64,000 nucleotides of DNA from NCBI GenBank assembly GCA_009784575.1, contig WRBK01000002.1:92484-156483 (forward strand), read 5' to 3'. The notes under the pieces are model-generated. The model had not been told where the DNA came from and did not search any database. It was given only the letters and a program-made list of their open reading frames with translations. Source of the stretch: Defluviitaleaceae bacterium. GTDB lineage: Bacteria > Bacillota > Clostridia > Lachnospirales > WRAX01. Shown piece by piece: positions 44,104 through 53,973 of this stretch; the stretch's first letter is position 1; each line of letters begins with the position of its first letter. Position numbers and translations under genes: made by a program.

Positions 44104-46017
44104 ATGAAATTTTTCAAAAAGTTTTTGTTGCCGATAGCCCTTATGCTAGCTATAATGATTTTTGCGGCAGCTTGTGGCGGCAATGATGCAGATGAGACCG
44201 AAGTGGAAACTCCTGCAGTAACAACAGAAGACCCAGCAACACAAGACGATGATGACGATGATGACGATGTAGAGGATGTAGTTGACGCAGGCCCTGCTGT
44301 TGACCCTCTAGCGGCTATGCACGCTGTATTGGAAAACTTCCCTACATCTGTGCAAAACACAAACCCAATCATCCAAGGTGGCACATTGAGAATAGCTGAA
44401 GCTGCTTCTTCTCCAATGAGCGGTCTTCTTGGTGGTGCTGTATTTAGCACAAACGCTACAGACTCTGCTATGACCGACCTATCGGGTGCTAACTGGTCTA
44501 TCTTTAGTGCTAATGATTCAAGAGCCTTTGGTAACACAGGTATTGCTTCTTACACAGTAGACCCAGTTGCTCTTTCTATGCACATCACTCTTAATGAGCA
44601 TGTTCTATGGCATAATGGCAATCAATTGACATTGGATGACCTTCTATTTGCTTATGAAATCATTGCTCATCCAGATTATGTAGGTATCCGTTGGACGGCT
44701 CCAGTACAATCTATCGTTGGTATTTGGGACTATCATAATGGCGATGCTGATTACATCTCTGGTATGGTTCTTTCTGATGATAACATGGAAATGACAATCT
44801 ATTTTGAAGAAATGCCACCATCTCATATGCACTTTGGTATCTGGACTGCTCCAGTTCCTCGCTCTGAGTTTGACGGCATCGCAGTTGCTGACATGCACAC
44901 TTCTGCTCCAGTTCTTGTTAATCCTATCGGCTGGGGTCCATTCAGAATAGTAAATATCGTTCCTGGCGAGGCTGTACACATGGTACGTTTTGATGACTTC
45001 TTTGATGGTCCTGCTATCCTTGATGGCGTTGTAAAAGAAATCATCCATCCAGACCTTGTTCCTGAAGCTATGGTAATGGGTCACTTTGACCTTGTTGGTT
45101 TCCCTCTTGACCAGTTCCCATACTATCAAAACCCAACAAACTTCCAATTTGTTGCTGCTCTTGTAGGAACATATAACTACACAGCTTTCAGACTTGGCAC
45201 ATTCAACTCTGAAACAAGCCGTGTTGAACAAACAAGAGACACACCACTTCAAGATGTGCGCCTTCGTCAAGCTATGGCATATGCTATAGACCAAGAAGCT
45301 ATCACAACTACATTGTGGCATGGTCTTCGTTTCCCAGCAACATCTATCGTAACACCTATCCACGCTGGTTTCTTGGATACAACCGTTCCTGGCTATCCAT
45401 TTGACCCAGCAAGAGCTAACCAACTTCTTGACGAAGCTGGCTTTGACCAAAGAGATGCTGAAGGTTACAGACTTGACCAAAACGGCAATGAAATGAGACT
45501 TATCTTTGGTATTCATGAAGCTCCAAACAATGAGCTTACAGCACTTTTCTACATCCAACAGTGGTCTGATATTGGTGTTAGAGTAGAATTGTACCATGGT
45601 CGTATGCAAGAGTTCACAAGCTTTATGGACGAAATGCGTGAAGATGCTGACGGTGGCGTAGTTGACATTATGTTCGGTAACTGGATACCTGGTTTCAATC
45701 CAAACCCAAGCGGTAGATGGGGCGGTGGCACAAACTCTAACTTCTCAAGATACACATCTGCAGAGTTTGATGCAATCTTTGATAGACTTATGTCTCCAGC
45801 GGCGTGGGATCCGGCTCAGCTTCAGCAAATGTATGTAGACCTACAATGGTATATCCACGAGAATGTTCCAATGATTCTTAACAACTGGAGAGTTGCTCTT
45901 ATGGCTGTTAATAACAGAGTTAGCGGCTACTCAACTATCATAAGTGATGAAGTTACTCCTTTTGGTTCTTCTCAAAGATGGCATCAAATTGGCGTAACAG
46001 CTGACCAGCCATACTAG
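44104..46017 (+). CDS. oppA: Oligopeptide-binding lipoprotein (OppA, SBP family 5)
   Basis: 637 residues. Lipoprotein signal with lipid-modified C24 (FAAACGG), an Asp/Glu-rich linker including eight consecutive Asp at about 58-65, then the SBP_bac_5 fold (LRQAMAYAIDQEAI near 388, WRVALMAVNNRVSG near the C-terminus). It captures peptides outside the membrane and delivers them to OppBC. The frame is open from 44005, but AAAGGAGGC fits the ATG at 44104. Codon use (AGA, CTT rich) differs from neighbouring genes and suggests strong expression. Gene order is D-F-B-C-A. Confidence 0.95.
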   Translation: MKFFKKFLLPIALMLAIMIFAAACGGNDADETEVETPAVTTEDPATQDDDDDDDDVEDVVDAGPAVDPLAAMHAVLENFPTSVQNTNPIIQGGTLRIAEAASSPMSGLLGGAVFSTNATDSAMTDLSGANWSIFSANDSRAFGNTGIASYTVDPVALSMHITLNEHVLWHNGNQLTLDDLLFAYEIIAHPDYVGIRWTAPVQSIVGIWDYHNGDADYISGMVLSDDNMEMTIYFEEMPPSHMHFGIWTAPVPRSEFDGIAVADMHTSAPVLVNPIGWGPFRIVNIVPGEAVHMVRFDDFFDGPAILDGVVKEIIHPDLVPEAMVMGHFDLVGFPLDQFPYYQNPTNFQFVAALVGTYNYTAFRLGTFNSETSRVEQTRDTPLQDVRLRQAMAYAIDQEAITTTLWHGLRFPATSIVTPIHAGFLDTTVPGYPFDPARANQLLDEAGFDQRDAEGYRLDQNGNEMRLIFGIHEAPNNELTALFYIQQWSDIGVRVELYHGRMQEFTSFMDEMREDADGGVVDIMFGNWIPGFNPNPSGRWGGGTNSNFSRYTSAEFDAIFDRLMSPAAWDPAQLQQMYVDLQWYIHENVPMILNNWRVALMAVNNRVSGYSTIISDEVTPFGSSQRWHQIGVTADQPY

Positions 46018-46055
46018 GTCGACATCGTAATAATAATTAATAAGCAATAAAAACG

Positions 46056-46082
46056 ATGACCACCAGTTTAACTGGTGGTCAT
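46056..46082 (-). terminator. Bidirectional terminator between oppA and spoIVB
   Basis: ATGACCACCAGT (46056-46067) pairs with ACTGGTGGTCAT (46071-46082). On the minus strand the stem is followed by CGTTTTTATTG, a better U-tract than on the plus strand, so it chiefly ends the spoIVB transcript. Confidence 0.85.
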
Positions 46083-46111
46083 TTCTTATAAAAATTCTCA
46101 TTCGTGATGGT

Positions 46112-47278
46112 TCATGCCGCCACCATATCCTCATCCATCATCTTCTCAATAAATACCCCATACCCTCGCAATGGATTTTGTACAAACACATGTGTAACAG
46201 CACCTATCACTTTGTCATTCTGCACAATAGGACTGCCGCTCATGCCTTGCACAATGCCATTTGTGCGTGTTATCAATCCTTGGTCAGTAATGCGTACAAC
46301 AAGTCCTTTTTCTGCATCAGCATCTTCATTTACGCTTTCTATATACACATCATATGATTTTATACCATCACCTTCAATATTGGAAAATATCTTAGCGGGA
46401 CCTTGGCGAATCTGGTCATGCCTTGCGGCGGCAAACTGTTCTTTTGGTAAACGTATATAATCACGATTAATATCTCCATACAACCCAAGCGTGGTATTTT
46501 TATTGATAGTGCCAATGACATTATCTGGTTTTATTTCGCCGATTAATTCACCTGGTTCACCTTTTTTTCCCTTCACAACATCAATGATATGCGACTCCAT
46601 AACATGACCATGACGCACGGTCATCAATTTGCGCGTATCGACATCCATTATGCCATGCCCCAAAGCTCCGAAACGGTTTGTGGCAGGGTCGTAGTAAGTG
46701 ATAGTTCCGATTCCTTGGGTGCTGTCACGCACCCAGCAACCTATTTTGGGACGATTATCATCGCTGCAAACAACAGGGTGGATGTCTGTAGTCATAAGAA
46801 CGCCATCGCGCATAATTTCTAATGTGATACAATCGGTAGATGTAGAAATCAGCTCTGACAATTGGGAGTGGCTATGCATTGCGATGCCATTAGCTTTTAA
46901 TAAAATGTCTCCAGATTGCAACTTGCCTTCACTAGGACTTTGCAATTTTCCATCTTTTGAACTAAACTTGTCAGTACCTAAAATCATGATGCCATCAGTA
47001 TAAAATCGAACACCGACAGTTATGCCAACAGGTATCAATATAGTTTGTTCGTCTTTAGCTGTCATGCTCTTAGGAGAACCTAAGTGTAAAGCAAAGTCAC
47101 CGCCATGCTGTTCTGCATTGACGGTGATAGCATCTTCATAAAATATTTCATTATACGGGTATGCCTGAAATTCAACATACTCTCTTATATTGACAAATAA
47201 ATACAAGAAAATAGATACCATAAGTATGATAAGTGCAACAAAAAGAAATTTTTTATGGCTTGATGTAGATTCGGTCAT
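46112..47278 (-). CDS. spoIVB: SpoIVB sporulation signalling protease (S55)
   Basis: 388 residues: N-terminal membrane anchor (about 10-28), PDZ domain (about 95-170) and S55 serine-protease domain with the GMSGSP active-site block near 344-349 followed by GAVTHVFVQNPLRGYGVF. In Bacillus it is made in the forespore and cuts SpoIVFA to release sigma-K activation. The conserved recN-spoIVB order holds, but spo0A, which normally follows, is replaced by the convergent opp operon. Any sigma-G promoter in the 73-base gap after recN is weak at best. Confidence 0.95.
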   Translation of the reverse strand: MTESTSSHKKFLFVALIILMVSIFLYLFVNIREYVEFQAYPYNEIFYEDAITVNAEQHGGDFALHLGSPKSMTAKDEQTILIPVGITVGVRFYTDGIMILGTDKFSSKDGKLQSPSEGKLQSGDILLKANGIAMHSHSQLSELISTSTDCITLEIMRDGVLMTTDIHPVVCSDDNRPKIGCWVRDSTQGIGTITYYDPATNRFGALGHGIMDVDTRKLMTVRHGHVMESHIIDVVKGKKGEPGELIGEIKPDNVIGTINKNTTLGLYGDINRDYIRLPKEQFAAARHDQIRQGPAKIFSNIEGDGIKSYDVYIESVNEDADAEKGLVVRITDQGLITRTNGIVQGMSGSPIVQNDKVIGAVTHVFVQNPLRGYGVFIEKMMDEDMVAA

Positions 47279-47351
47279 AAAATCACTTCCTTAGCTAAAG
47301 ATACTGGATTTAGTGTATCCAAAATCCTTGTCACTATACAGGGAGCTTGTG

Positions 47352-49037
47352 CTAATTAGATTTTTTTGACATATTTGCCAGATTTATCATTTCTCTTGCG
47401 GCTTTTTCTGTTGTTTCTGTAATTACTGCCCCGCCAATTAAGCGCGCAATCTCAGCGACTTTTCCGCCGCCCTCTAAGTTATGGATATACGTAAATGTCC
47501 TATTATCTGTCTGACTTTTTTCAATCAAAAAATTGGCATCGCCCATAGCTGCAATTTGCGGCAGATGTGTAATGCATAAAATCTGATGATTTTTTGCAAT
47601 AATGGATAATTTCTCAGCTACCTGTTGTGCTGTTCGACCACTGATTCCAGTGTCGATTTCATCGAAAATAAAGGTCTCTATGGTATCATAGCTTGCAAGA
47701 GCGGTCTTTAGCGCAAGCATTACACGCGACATTTCGCCGCCAGATGCTATGTTAGATAAAGGCTTTGGCAATTCCCCCACATTTGCCGAAATCATAAACT
47801 CAACCCTGTCAAACCCATTTGTGCCAAATTCTGGGCGAGTGGAAATCTGTATAGCAAAACGGGCAGATTCCATACCTAATTGCTGTAAAATACTTTCTAT
47901 TTGCACTTCTAATGCAGAAGCGGCATTTTTTCTGATTTTAGACATTTCTAAGCAAACACGGCCAATCTCTTTTTCAAGGGCTTTTTTTTCGATTGCCAAT
48001 CTCGCCAATTCCTCTTGACTGTTTTCGATTGCATTAAGTTTGCGCTCAATATCATCATATAATTCGAGAATTTGAGCCGCGCTAGTACGACCATACTTTT
48101 GCTTCAATCTATAGATTTGGTCTAATCTGGTCTCGATTTTTTCTAGCTCTTCGGGGTCATGCTCCAAATCCTCTGCATAACGCGTAAAATGCCTAGAGAT
48201 ATCTTCTAATAATGCATATGAATCGGCAAGGTTGTCTACAAAGTTAGTCTGCTCGACCTCCAATGATGCCACGGTTTCGACTAAACCCATAACTTGCGCA
48301 AGCTTATCCAAAGCTCCACTCTCGCCAGCAAGTAATTCTGCTATCTGCGTTGAAGAATATGTAATTTTTTCGGCATTAGAAAGCAGTTTGCGGCGTGAAT
48401 TAAGCTGCTCTTCCTCGTTAGCAATCAGGTTTGCCCCTGCAATTTCTGCTATTTGAAATTTATATATCTCAATGCGGTCTTCGTCCGCATCTTCGCCAGA
48501 AACGGTAGCAATCGTTTTCTGAAGAGCTCTGTATGCGGATATATGGCGTGCCAATTGGGCTTTTCTAGGCTCTAAATCGTCATGACAGAAGCGGTCAAGC
48601 AAATGTAAATGTTTTTGCGGATTCAGTAATGATTGATGCTCATGTTGACCATGAATATCAATCAAAAGAGCCGCTACATCGCGCAACATTCCGATTGTAA
48701 TTGGCTTTCCGTTAATCTTTATTATCGACCTACCTTTAACACCTAGAGAACGAAAAATAAGCAACGCACGGTCTTCTCCGATTTCAACGCCCAGCTCAGA
48801 AATTTGCTCCACTAATTGGTCATGAGCGACCGTCAAAAAGACCTCTACCGTGGCAGTCTCTGCGCCACTACGAATAAAGTCGCGTGGAATGCGACTGCCA
48901 AGCACAAAGTTGATAGAATCAATTAAAATCGACTTTCCTGCACCTGTTTCGCCAGACAGAATATTTAGACCAGAAGCAAAGTCTATGGCGGCTTCCTCTA
49001 TCAGAGCCACATTTGACACTTTTAGATGCTCCAACAT
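47352..49037 (-). CDS. recN: DNA repair protein RecN
   Basis: 561-residue SMC-like ATPase used in double-strand break repair. Walker A GETGAGKSILI near 30-40, two long coiled-coil segments in the middle (about 160-380) and the C-terminal ABC signature IASGGEMSRVMLALK with Walker B FIFDEIDTGISG. Four bases separate it from nadK. Confidence 0.97.
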   Translation of the reverse strand: MLEHLKVSNVALIEEAAIDFASGLNILSGETGAGKSILIDSINFVLGSRIPRDFIRSGAETATVEVFLTVAHDQLVEQISELGVEIGEDRALLIFRSLGVKGRSIIKINGKPITIGMLRDVAALLIDIHGQHEHQSLLNPQKHLHLLDRFCHDDLEPRKAQLARHISAYRALQKTIATVSGEDADEDRIEIYKFQIAEIAGANLIANEEEQLNSRRKLLSNAEKITYSSTQIAELLAGESGALDKLAQVMGLVETVASLEVEQTNFVDNLADSYALLEDISRHFTRYAEDLEHDPEELEKIETRLDQIYRLKQKYGRTSAAQILELYDDIERKLNAIENSQEELARLAIEKKALEKEIGRVCLEMSKIRKNAASALEVQIESILQQLGMESARFAIQISTRPEFGTNGFDRVEFMISANVGELPKPLSNIASGGEMSRVMLALKTALASYDTIETFIFDEIDTGISGRTAQQVAEKLSIIAKNHQILCITHLPQIAAMGDANFLIEKSQTDNRTFTYIHNLEGGGKVAEIARLIGGAVITETTEKAAREMINLANMSKKSN

Positions 49038-49041
49038 AAAA

Positions 49042-49848
49042 TCACACTTTCCTCATTTTCTTCCGAAATATTTCGTAAAAGCTTGAGTTATTAGTTTTAA
49101 TTATTCTCGCAAAATGACTACTAGGACGAATAACGATTGAAAATCCTTCGCCTACAGCATCAGAAACATCATTTTGGTTCTCGATAACACCATCAAAAGA
49201 AATTGTGGCAATGGGGGCGTACGCTACCTTCGCCTCTATGGATTCGTTAATGGAAACGACAATAGGTCGCGCACTAGGAGAATGAGGACACACAGGCGTG
49301 ATGACCACCATCCTTTCGTCTGGCTTTAGCACAGGGCCACCAGCCGCAAGGTTGTATGCCGTAGAACCAGTGGGGGTGGATATTATCAAGCCATCAGCTC
49401 GAAAAGCATCCATATGTTCGCCATCTACACTAACGGCACATTCAATCATACGAGGACTAGCCCCGCGATGCACCACAATATCATTAAGGGCATAAAATTG
49501 ACAATCAGGTTTATTTACAGTCAACATCATTCGCTCTTCAATCTTGAAGTTGCCAGAAAGCACCGAATCAATGGCGTTTTTTGCCTGTGAATTTTCTACA
49601 TCCGTTAAATACCCGACATTTCCTAGGTTAATACCTAAAAGCGGAATATCTGTTCCGATAACAAATTTTGCAGCTCTTAAAACAGTGCCATCTCCACCAA
49701 GAACCACAAGAAAATCAACAATATCGGTGATTTCGTCATCAAACAAAATAACTTTGCAACCTTGATTTTCTGCATAGCCCACTAGGTCTTGTGTAACCTT
49801 CAAATCTGCATCTTTATATAAATTCTTATAGAATCCTATTTTCTTCAT
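49042..49848 (-). CDS. nadK: NAD kinase
   Basis: 268 residues. Phosphorylates NAD to NADP. The substrate-binding LGGDGTVLRAA (near 51-61), GINLGNVGYLTDV and SPTGSTAYNLAAGGP blocks are all present. Lies between tlyA and recN, where Bacillus has ahrC/argR; nadK in this position is common in Clostridia. Confidence 0.97.
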   Translation of the reverse strand: MKKIGFYKNLYKDADLKVTQDLVGYAENQGCKVILFDDEITDIVDFLVVLGGDGTVLRAAKFVIGTDIPLLGINLGNVGYLTDVENSQAKNAIDSVLSGNFKIEERMMLTVNKPDCQFYALNDIVVHRGASPRMIECAVSVDGEHMDAFRADGLIISTPTGSTAYNLAAGGPVLKPDERMVVITPVCPHSPSARPIVVSINESIEAKVAYAPIATISFDGVIENQNDVSDAVGEGFSIVIRPSSHFARIIKTNNSSFYEIFRKKMRKV

Positions 49849-49853
49849 ACATT

Positions 49854-50585
49854 TTACCCTCGTTTTTCTGCTAAAAAGAGATATTCGGTGTTGCCATTTT
49901 GTCCCATAATAGGAGAAAAATCCATGTCACAAATAACCAATCTAGAATTTAGCATAGCTCGGACAATCTTATCTATAGCAAACCTATGTGCTGATAAGCT
50001 GTTAACAACACCTTTTTTGCTCAATGCATTTGCGCCACATTCAAACTGTGGTTTCACTAAAAACACAATCAGACTCTGCGAATCTAAAAGAGATGCTACT
50101 TTTGATATAACCTTCTCAAGAGAGATGAAAGATAAGTCGACGGAAGCAAACTCAGGAGTAAAGGCTAACTCATCAGTATTTACGGTCATTATATTTGTGT
50201 TTTCCATAGAAATCACACGTGGGTCATGCAATAGCTTCTCTGCCAACTGTCCATGCCCATTGTCCAAGGCAATCACTGATTTTGCGCCATGTTGTAACAT
50301 ACAGTCCGTGAAACCGCCAGTGGATGCACCTATATCTATACAAACTTTGTCAATGATGTCTATATCGAACTCCTTCATCGCGTGAGCTAATTTCAATCCG
50401 CCTCGTGATACATATGGCAACTTTTCTGCGAAAATCTCTAGCCTACAATCTGATGAAAACTTCACCCCGGATTTAATGACAACCTTTCCGTTCACCATGC
50501 ATTTTCCTGATAATATCACTTCTTTAGCGTACTCGCGTGAAACAGATAAATGTTCACAAACAAGAATATCAAGGCGTTTTTCCAT
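49854..50585 (-). CDS. TlyA family rRNA methyltransferase
   Basis: 243 residues: N-terminal S4 domain (LDILVCEHLSVSREYAKEVI) and an FtsJ/RrmJ-like methyltransferase domain with SAM motif DIGASTGGFTDCML near 89-102. Relatives (TlyA/YqxC) methylate rRNA ribose; the old name hemolysin A is misleading. ATG 50585 is preferred over TTG 50591 because of GGAG spacing. It overlaps the end of dxs. Confidence 0.93.
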   Translation of the reverse strand: MEKRLDILVCEHLSVSREYAKEVILSGKCMVNGKVVIKSGVKFSSDCRLEIFAEKLPYVSRGGLKLAHAMKEFDIDIIDKVCIDIGASTGGFTDCMLQHGAKSVIALDNGHGQLAEKLLHDPRVISMENTNIMTVNTDELAFTPEFASVDLSFISLEKVISKVASLLDSQSLIVFLVKPQFECGANALSKKGVVNSLSAHRFAIDKIVRAMLNSRLVICDMDFSPIMGQNGNTEYLFLAEKRG

Positions 50586-52437
50586 CACCAATGGTCTCCA
50601 AAATTTTATTAATAATACTTTTGGTATCTAGTCCTGATAGTGCAAGCAATTCTTCCCTTGTTGCAGTGGGTAAAAACTCGTCACCTACTGCAAAAGAATG
50701 AACCATCTTACCACCCATAGCATATCTCAATGCTTGTCCAAAGCCACCATTATACACATTTTCTTCGAATGTAAATATATGGTCATATTTATGTAAGTCA
50801 GTTATCATTTTTGTATCTAGTGGCTTGATAAAGCGCGGATTTATAACAGTAACAGTGGGTGTAATGCCTTTACGCTCCAACTCCTGCGCAACATCGCTGA
50901 TGGTGGAAAGCATAGACCCGACGGCAACGAGAGCCATATGCTCTCCTGATACAAGTGTCTCACTTTTACCATATTCAATAGGAGAAATATCGCAAGAATA
51001 AGGGCTGGATGCGATAGCCTTTGGGTAACGTATAGCCACAGGTCCATCATGAACAAAAGCCCAATCAAGCATACCATCTAGTTCTGCGCCGTCACGAGGT
51101 GCTAAGATAGTTAAATTAGGAATATGTGACAAATAGCTAAGGTCAAAAACGCCCTGATGGGTTTCGCCATCGGCAGGCACAACCCCAGCCCTGTCAATCG
51201 CAAGTACAACTGGTAACTTCTGAATGCATACATCGTGCAAAATCTGGTCATAAGAACGCTGCAAAAATGTGGAATAAATGCATATTATTGGTTTCATACC
51301 TGTTTTTGCTAAGCCTGCAGCAAAGGTGGTTGCGTGGCTTTCTGCTATACCTACATCAAAAAATCTCTCGGGAAAGTGTTTTTTGAAATCAGAAAGACCG
51401 CAACCATCAGGCATTGATGCGGTGATAGCCACAATTTTTTCGTTTTCCCGAGCTAAATCTACAATTTTTTTTGAAAATACATCGGTAAATGTAGGTTCAC
51501 TTTTAGCTATCTTTGCACGTCCAGTCTTGATATCAAAAGGCTCAACCCCATGAAATTTGTGAGGGTATTTTTGAGCTAAGCTGTATCCTTTACCTTTTTT
51601 TGTAATTACATGCACTAGCACGGGACCGCTAATGTTTTTGACATTCCGAACCACAGAAATCAACTGCTCCAAATCGTGTCCATCAACAGGGCCATAATAT
51701 TTAAAGCCCAACTCTTGAAATAATACACCTGGCAGCAGGAGATATTTGAGCTGATTCTTAGTCTTTTCTATAAAATTCCTTGTAAATCGCCCTGCAAAAG
51801 GTATGCCGCCCAAAAATCTTTTGGCATCACGCTTTGCAGATATATAAGACGGCGCAGACCGCAAATCATTTAAATATCGTGAAAGCGCACCAACATTTTC
51901 GGAAATCGACATTTGGTTATCATTAAGAAAAACCATGATGTCGGTATCGCTTCGTCCGATATTGTTAAGCCCTTCTAGCGCAAGCCCGCTAGTTAGCGAA
52001 CCATCACCAATAACGGCAGCGACTTTGCTGCTACTTCCCTGTAAATCACGACCAATAGCCATGCCAAGTGCGGCAGAAAGCGACGTAGAACTATGCCCAA
52101 CATCAAAGGAATCATGCGGACTTTCAGAGGATTTTATGTAACCACTCAAGCCTTCATATTTACGTAAAGTATTAAATTCGGCGGCTCGTCCTGTCAAAAT
52201 TTTGTGCGGATAGCATTGATGCCCTACATCCCACACGATTTTGTCCTGCGGGGAACTTAGGCAATAATGCAGGGCTATTGCTAGCTCTACCACGCCTAAA
52301 TTGGATGCTAAATGACCCCCTGTTTGCGAAACTGTGGTCAGTATCAATTTACGGATTTCTTCTGCTAATGGGGTTAGTTGCTCTATTTTTAGCCGCTTTA
52401 AATCTCTTGGCGAATTTACTTTATTAATCAAATTCAT
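50569..52437 (-). CDS. dxs: 1-deoxy-D-xylulose-5-phosphate synthase
   Basis: 622 residues. Thiamine-diphosphate enzyme that makes DXP from pyruvate and glyceraldehyde 3-phosphate, the first step of the MEP isoprenoid pathway. GHQCYPHKILTGR, the cofactor motif GDGSLTSGLALEGLNN and the transketolase-type AESHATTFAAGLA are visible. It follows ispA and the PAP2-like gene and feeds undecaprenyl carrier synthesis. Confidence 0.97.
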   Translation of the reverse strand: MNLINKVNSPRDLKRLKIEQLTPLAEEIRKLILTTVSQTGGHLASNLGVVELAIALHYCLSSPQDKIVWDVGHQCYPHKILTGRAAEFNTLRKYEGLSGYIKSSESPHDSFDVGHSSTSLSAALGMAIGRDLQGSSSKVAAVIGDGSLTSGLALEGLNNIGRSDTDIMVFLNDNQMSISENVGALSRYLNDLRSAPSYISAKRDAKRFLGGIPFAGRFTRNFIEKTKNQLKYLLLPGVLFQELGFKYYGPVDGHDLEQLISVVRNVKNISGPVLVHVITKKGKGYSLAQKYPHKFHGVEPFDIKTGRAKIAKSEPTFTDVFSKKIVDLARENEKIVAITASMPDGCGLSDFKKHFPERFFDVGIAESHATTFAAGLAKTGMKPIICIYSTFLQRSYDQILHDVCIQKLPVVLAIDRAGVVPADGETHQGVFDLSYLSHIPNLTILAPRDGAELDGMLDWAFVHDGPVAIRYPKAIASSPYSCDISPIEYGKSETLVSGEHMALVAVGSMLSTISDVAQELERKGITPTVTVINPRFIKPLDTKMITDLHKYDHIFTFEENVYNGGFGQALRYAMGGKMVHSFAVGDEFLPTATREELLALSGLDTKSIINKILETIGDGKTP

Positions 52438-52450
52438 GCGTACCTCGTTA

Positions 52451-52894
52451 TCAATATAATAGCAATGCGATGATAATGCCCAAAATGCCTCCTGCGGCTA
52501 CCTCTATGGGTGTGTGTCCCAACATTTCTTTCAATTTCTTATCCAATTTTATCCCTGTGTTTTCAATGCTTGCAAGCAGGTCATTTATGACTTTTGCCTG
52601 ATTTCCTGCCGCTCGCCTCACGCCAGATGCATCATACATCACAATAAGGCTGACGATTGCGCCCAGAGCAAAAATTGGCGAATCAAACCCCTCCGAAAGC
52701 CCGATAACCGTGGTTACAGCGGTAACAAACGAAGAATGGGAACTGGGCATACCGCCTGACGACATCAAAAGTCCCCAATTGAGCCTTCTTGAGCGAGCAA
52801 GCTCTATCACAATTTTAAGAATCTGCGCTACAAGCCATGCGCAAAGTGCTATCCAAAGGGCATTGTTGCCCAAAATTTCATCAAAAAATGACAT
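52451..52894 (-). CDS. Divergent PAP2 family membrane protein (DUF212)
   Basis: 147 residues with about four helices and the family motifs GGMPSSHSSFVTAV (near 47-60) and DASGVRRAAGNQAKVIN. Possibly a lipid phosphatase of the PAP2 superfamily; its position between ispA and dxs makes undecaprenyl pyrophosphate or another isoprenoid phosphate a sensible but unproven substrate. Confidence 0.9.
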   Translation of the reverse strand: MSFFDEILGNNALWIALCAWLVAQILKIVIELARSRRLNWGLLMSSGGMPSSHSSFVTAVTTVIGLSEGFDSPIFALGAIVSLIVMYDASGVRRAAGNQAKVINDLLASIENTGIKLDKKLKEMLGHTPIEVAAGGILGIIIALLLY

Positions 52895-52898
52895 TTAT

Positions 52899-53759
52899 TC
52901 ACCTTGTTCTGTGAAGTAGATTTTCTGCCATAGATACCATGAAGGCTGAGTTGTCAAATTTCAAGAGACTGCTTATAGCTGACACTGATATGTCATCATG
53001 CATTTTCTTTGCAACATCTATGCCTAAAACAGAGGCATAAGTGGCTTTGCCGAGCTTCTGGTCACCTTCCAAATCTAAAAAGTCGTCTTTTAACTGAAAA
53101 GCCAAACCTAAATCAAAACCTATTTTTTCCATGATGCTCACAGTATTATCACCACAACCAGCAACTAAAGCACCGCATCCAAAAGCTGCCATAAAGAGCT
53201 TTGAGGTCTTATTTTTATAGATATACGCAACCTCATCAGCGGTAGCAGGCGAGTTTTCTAAGCGCACATCCATAACTTGCCCGCCAATCATACCCGTTAT
53301 GCCCGCATAACTAGCAATTTTTGACATACTTTTCAAAAAGTGCAAACTATTTTCATTGTTGTTAATGCAAAAATCTGACATAACTTCATATGCACGATTA
53401 AGCAAAGCATCCCCTGCCAAAAGTGCCATATCCTCACCAAAAACAATATGATTCGTGGGTTTATCGCGCCTAAAATCATCATTATCAAGCGCGGGCAAAT
53501 CATCATGAATCAAAGAATAGGTATGTATCATCTCTAAAGCACAAGCAAAGGGCAGGGCATTTTCGCGCAGTCCATTAAGCATATCGCACACACCCAGCAA
53601 AATAGCAGGGCGAACACGCTTGCCACCAGAAAAAATGCTGTATCTAGCAGATTCATAAATAACCTCAGGATAGGAAATTTGCAAATAATCTTCCAATCTT
53701 CGGTCTATAAGTCCAATATATTCTTGCAACTGCGAATTAAAATCAAAGCTCATCTTCAT
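52899..53759 (-). CDS. ispA: Farnesyl/geranylgeranyl diphosphate synthase (polyprenyl synthetase)
   Basis: 286 residues. Head-to-tail condensation of isoprenyl diphosphates. First aspartate-rich motif DDLPALDND (near 81-89) and second DDFLDLEGD (near 222) bind magnesium. FARM residues with the DDx4D spacing fit bacterial FPP synthases. The ATG overlaps the end of xseB with GAGGAACG upstream. Confidence 0.95.
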   Translation of the reverse strand: MKMSFDFNSQLQEYIGLIDRRLEDYLQISYPEVIYESARYSIFSGGKRVRPAILLGVCDMLNGLRENALPFACALEMIHTYSLIHDDLPALDNDDFRRDKPTNHIVFGEDMALLAGDALLNRAYEVMSDFCINNNENSLHFLKSMSKIASYAGITGMIGGQVMDVRLENSPATADEVAYIYKNKTSKLFMAAFGCGALVAGCGDNTVSIMEKIGFDLGLAFQLKDDFLDLEGDQKLGKATYASVLGIDVAKKMHDDISVSAISSLLKFDNSAFMVSMAENLLHRTR

Positions 53760-53973
53760 CGTTCCTCATAAGAAAAGGCTGTGCTTCGCCGCTTTTGGAA
53801 AGCAACAAAACTTCTTTTTCGGCAGCATTCAAAGCCTCATCACAAGCTGTGGCGAGTGCCACTCCTTCTTTGTACAATGCCAAAGAAGCTTCAAGTGGCA
53901 TATCTGCACTCTCTATTGCAATTACAATTTCATCCAAACGCCTTATGTTTTCTTCAAAATCAAATTTTTTCAT
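53743..53973 (-). CDS. xseB: Exodeoxyribonuclease VII small subunit
   Basis: 76 residues, the typical short helical subunit (FEENIRRLDEIVIAIESADM, PLEASLALYKEG). Forms exonuclease VII with XseA for single-stranded DNA degradation. Overlaps both xseA and ispA. Confidence 0.95.
   Translation of the reverse strand: MKKFDFEENIRRLDEIVIAIESADMPLEASLALYKEGVALATACDEALNAAEKEVLLLSKSGEAQPFLMRNDEDEL

Noticed and set aside
47279-47351. Sigma-G promoter for spoIVB
   Set aside because: GTATA with a poor CACTAAA -10 at non-ideal spacing is too weak to call.
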